Positions 6,209-6,233 of a stretch of 6,233 nt of DNA are shown piece by piece. This DNA is from Tannerella sp. (lineage in GTDB: Bacteria > Bacteroidota > Bacteroidia > Bacteroidales > Tannerellaceae). The stretch is from positions 1-6,233 of the forward strand of contig JAIRXI010000047.1 of the NCBI GenBank assembly GCA_031268395.1, read 5' to 3'. The position numbers and the translations under genes were made by a program. Position 1 is the first letter of the stretch; each line of letters starts with the position of its first letter. The notes below the pieces were generated by a model that saw nothing but the letters and a program-made list of their open reading frames with translations, ran no database searches and was not told where the DNA came from.

Positions 6209-6233
6209 TGGTGTTCCCGGATCACCGGTAAAA

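Larger units (their letters stand above)
5977..6233. other. Right-end region without a recognised gene, rich in inverted repeats
   Basis: No open frame here has a recognisable product. The stretch carries a weak GGGA/TCCC stem just after the lipoprotein stop, three stronger inverted repeats (listed separately), and two copies of CCGGTAAAA (6158-6166 and 6225-6233), the second at the window edge. No tRNA could be folded by eye. The region may contain the terminator of the lipoprotein gene, the leader of a gene beyond the window, or a structured RNA. Confidence 0.5.

Noticed and set aside
6007..6225. A 72-residue - strand open frame in the right-end region
   Set aside because: Its first codons run through the 20-base palindrome, no promoter motif points to it, and the product has no membrane segment, signal or known motif. 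A real small gene cannot be fully excluded.

Overview
The window looks like chromosomal DNA from a member of the Bacteroidota, most likely Bacteroidales. Four signs agree: promoter motifs of the TAnnTTTG type upstream of ssrA and valS, start codons without Shine-Dalgarno sequences, a tmRNA tag ending in YALAA with no encoded CCA, and a valyl-tRNA synthetase, a Tat-type sugar isomerase and a DUF6340-like lipoprotein that all read like Bacteroidales proteins. I cannot name a genus.

Left edge (1-439, + strand): the 3' end of a glucosaminidase (GH73/FlgJ-like) gene is followed after two bases by a very short single-pass membrane protein gene. The pair resembles a lysin plus accessory membrane protein cassette of a prophage or integrative element. 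Twenty bases later comes the 3' end of a complete tmRNA gene (ssrA, 459-853, - strand). Its tag reading frame gives GENTYALAA. ssrA 3' ends are classical integration sites, so this may be the edge of an integrated or decayed element, but only one side is visible.

Middle (854-3806): a divergent intergenic region of about 300 bp separates ssrA from valS and carries one promoter-like motif facing each way. valS is complete (883 aa from the start at 1155) and has all the expected class Ia synthetase motifs, an editing domain and a C-terminal coiled coil.

Right part (3883-6233): two further + strand genes follow. One encodes an exported TIM-barrel protein of the sugar phosphate isomerase/epimerase family with a twin-arginine signal. 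The other encodes a lipoprotein of probable DUF6340 type with a TPR-like C-terminus. A nested hairpin lies between them. The last 257 bases carry no convincing gene but hold several perfect inverted repeats, including a 20-base palindrome.

The genes are mostly housekeeping (trans-translation and tRNA charging) or envelope proteins, and they do not form an obvious shared pathway. I see no convincing undescribed multi-gene system. The best leads are the ssrA junction and the hairpin-rich right end.
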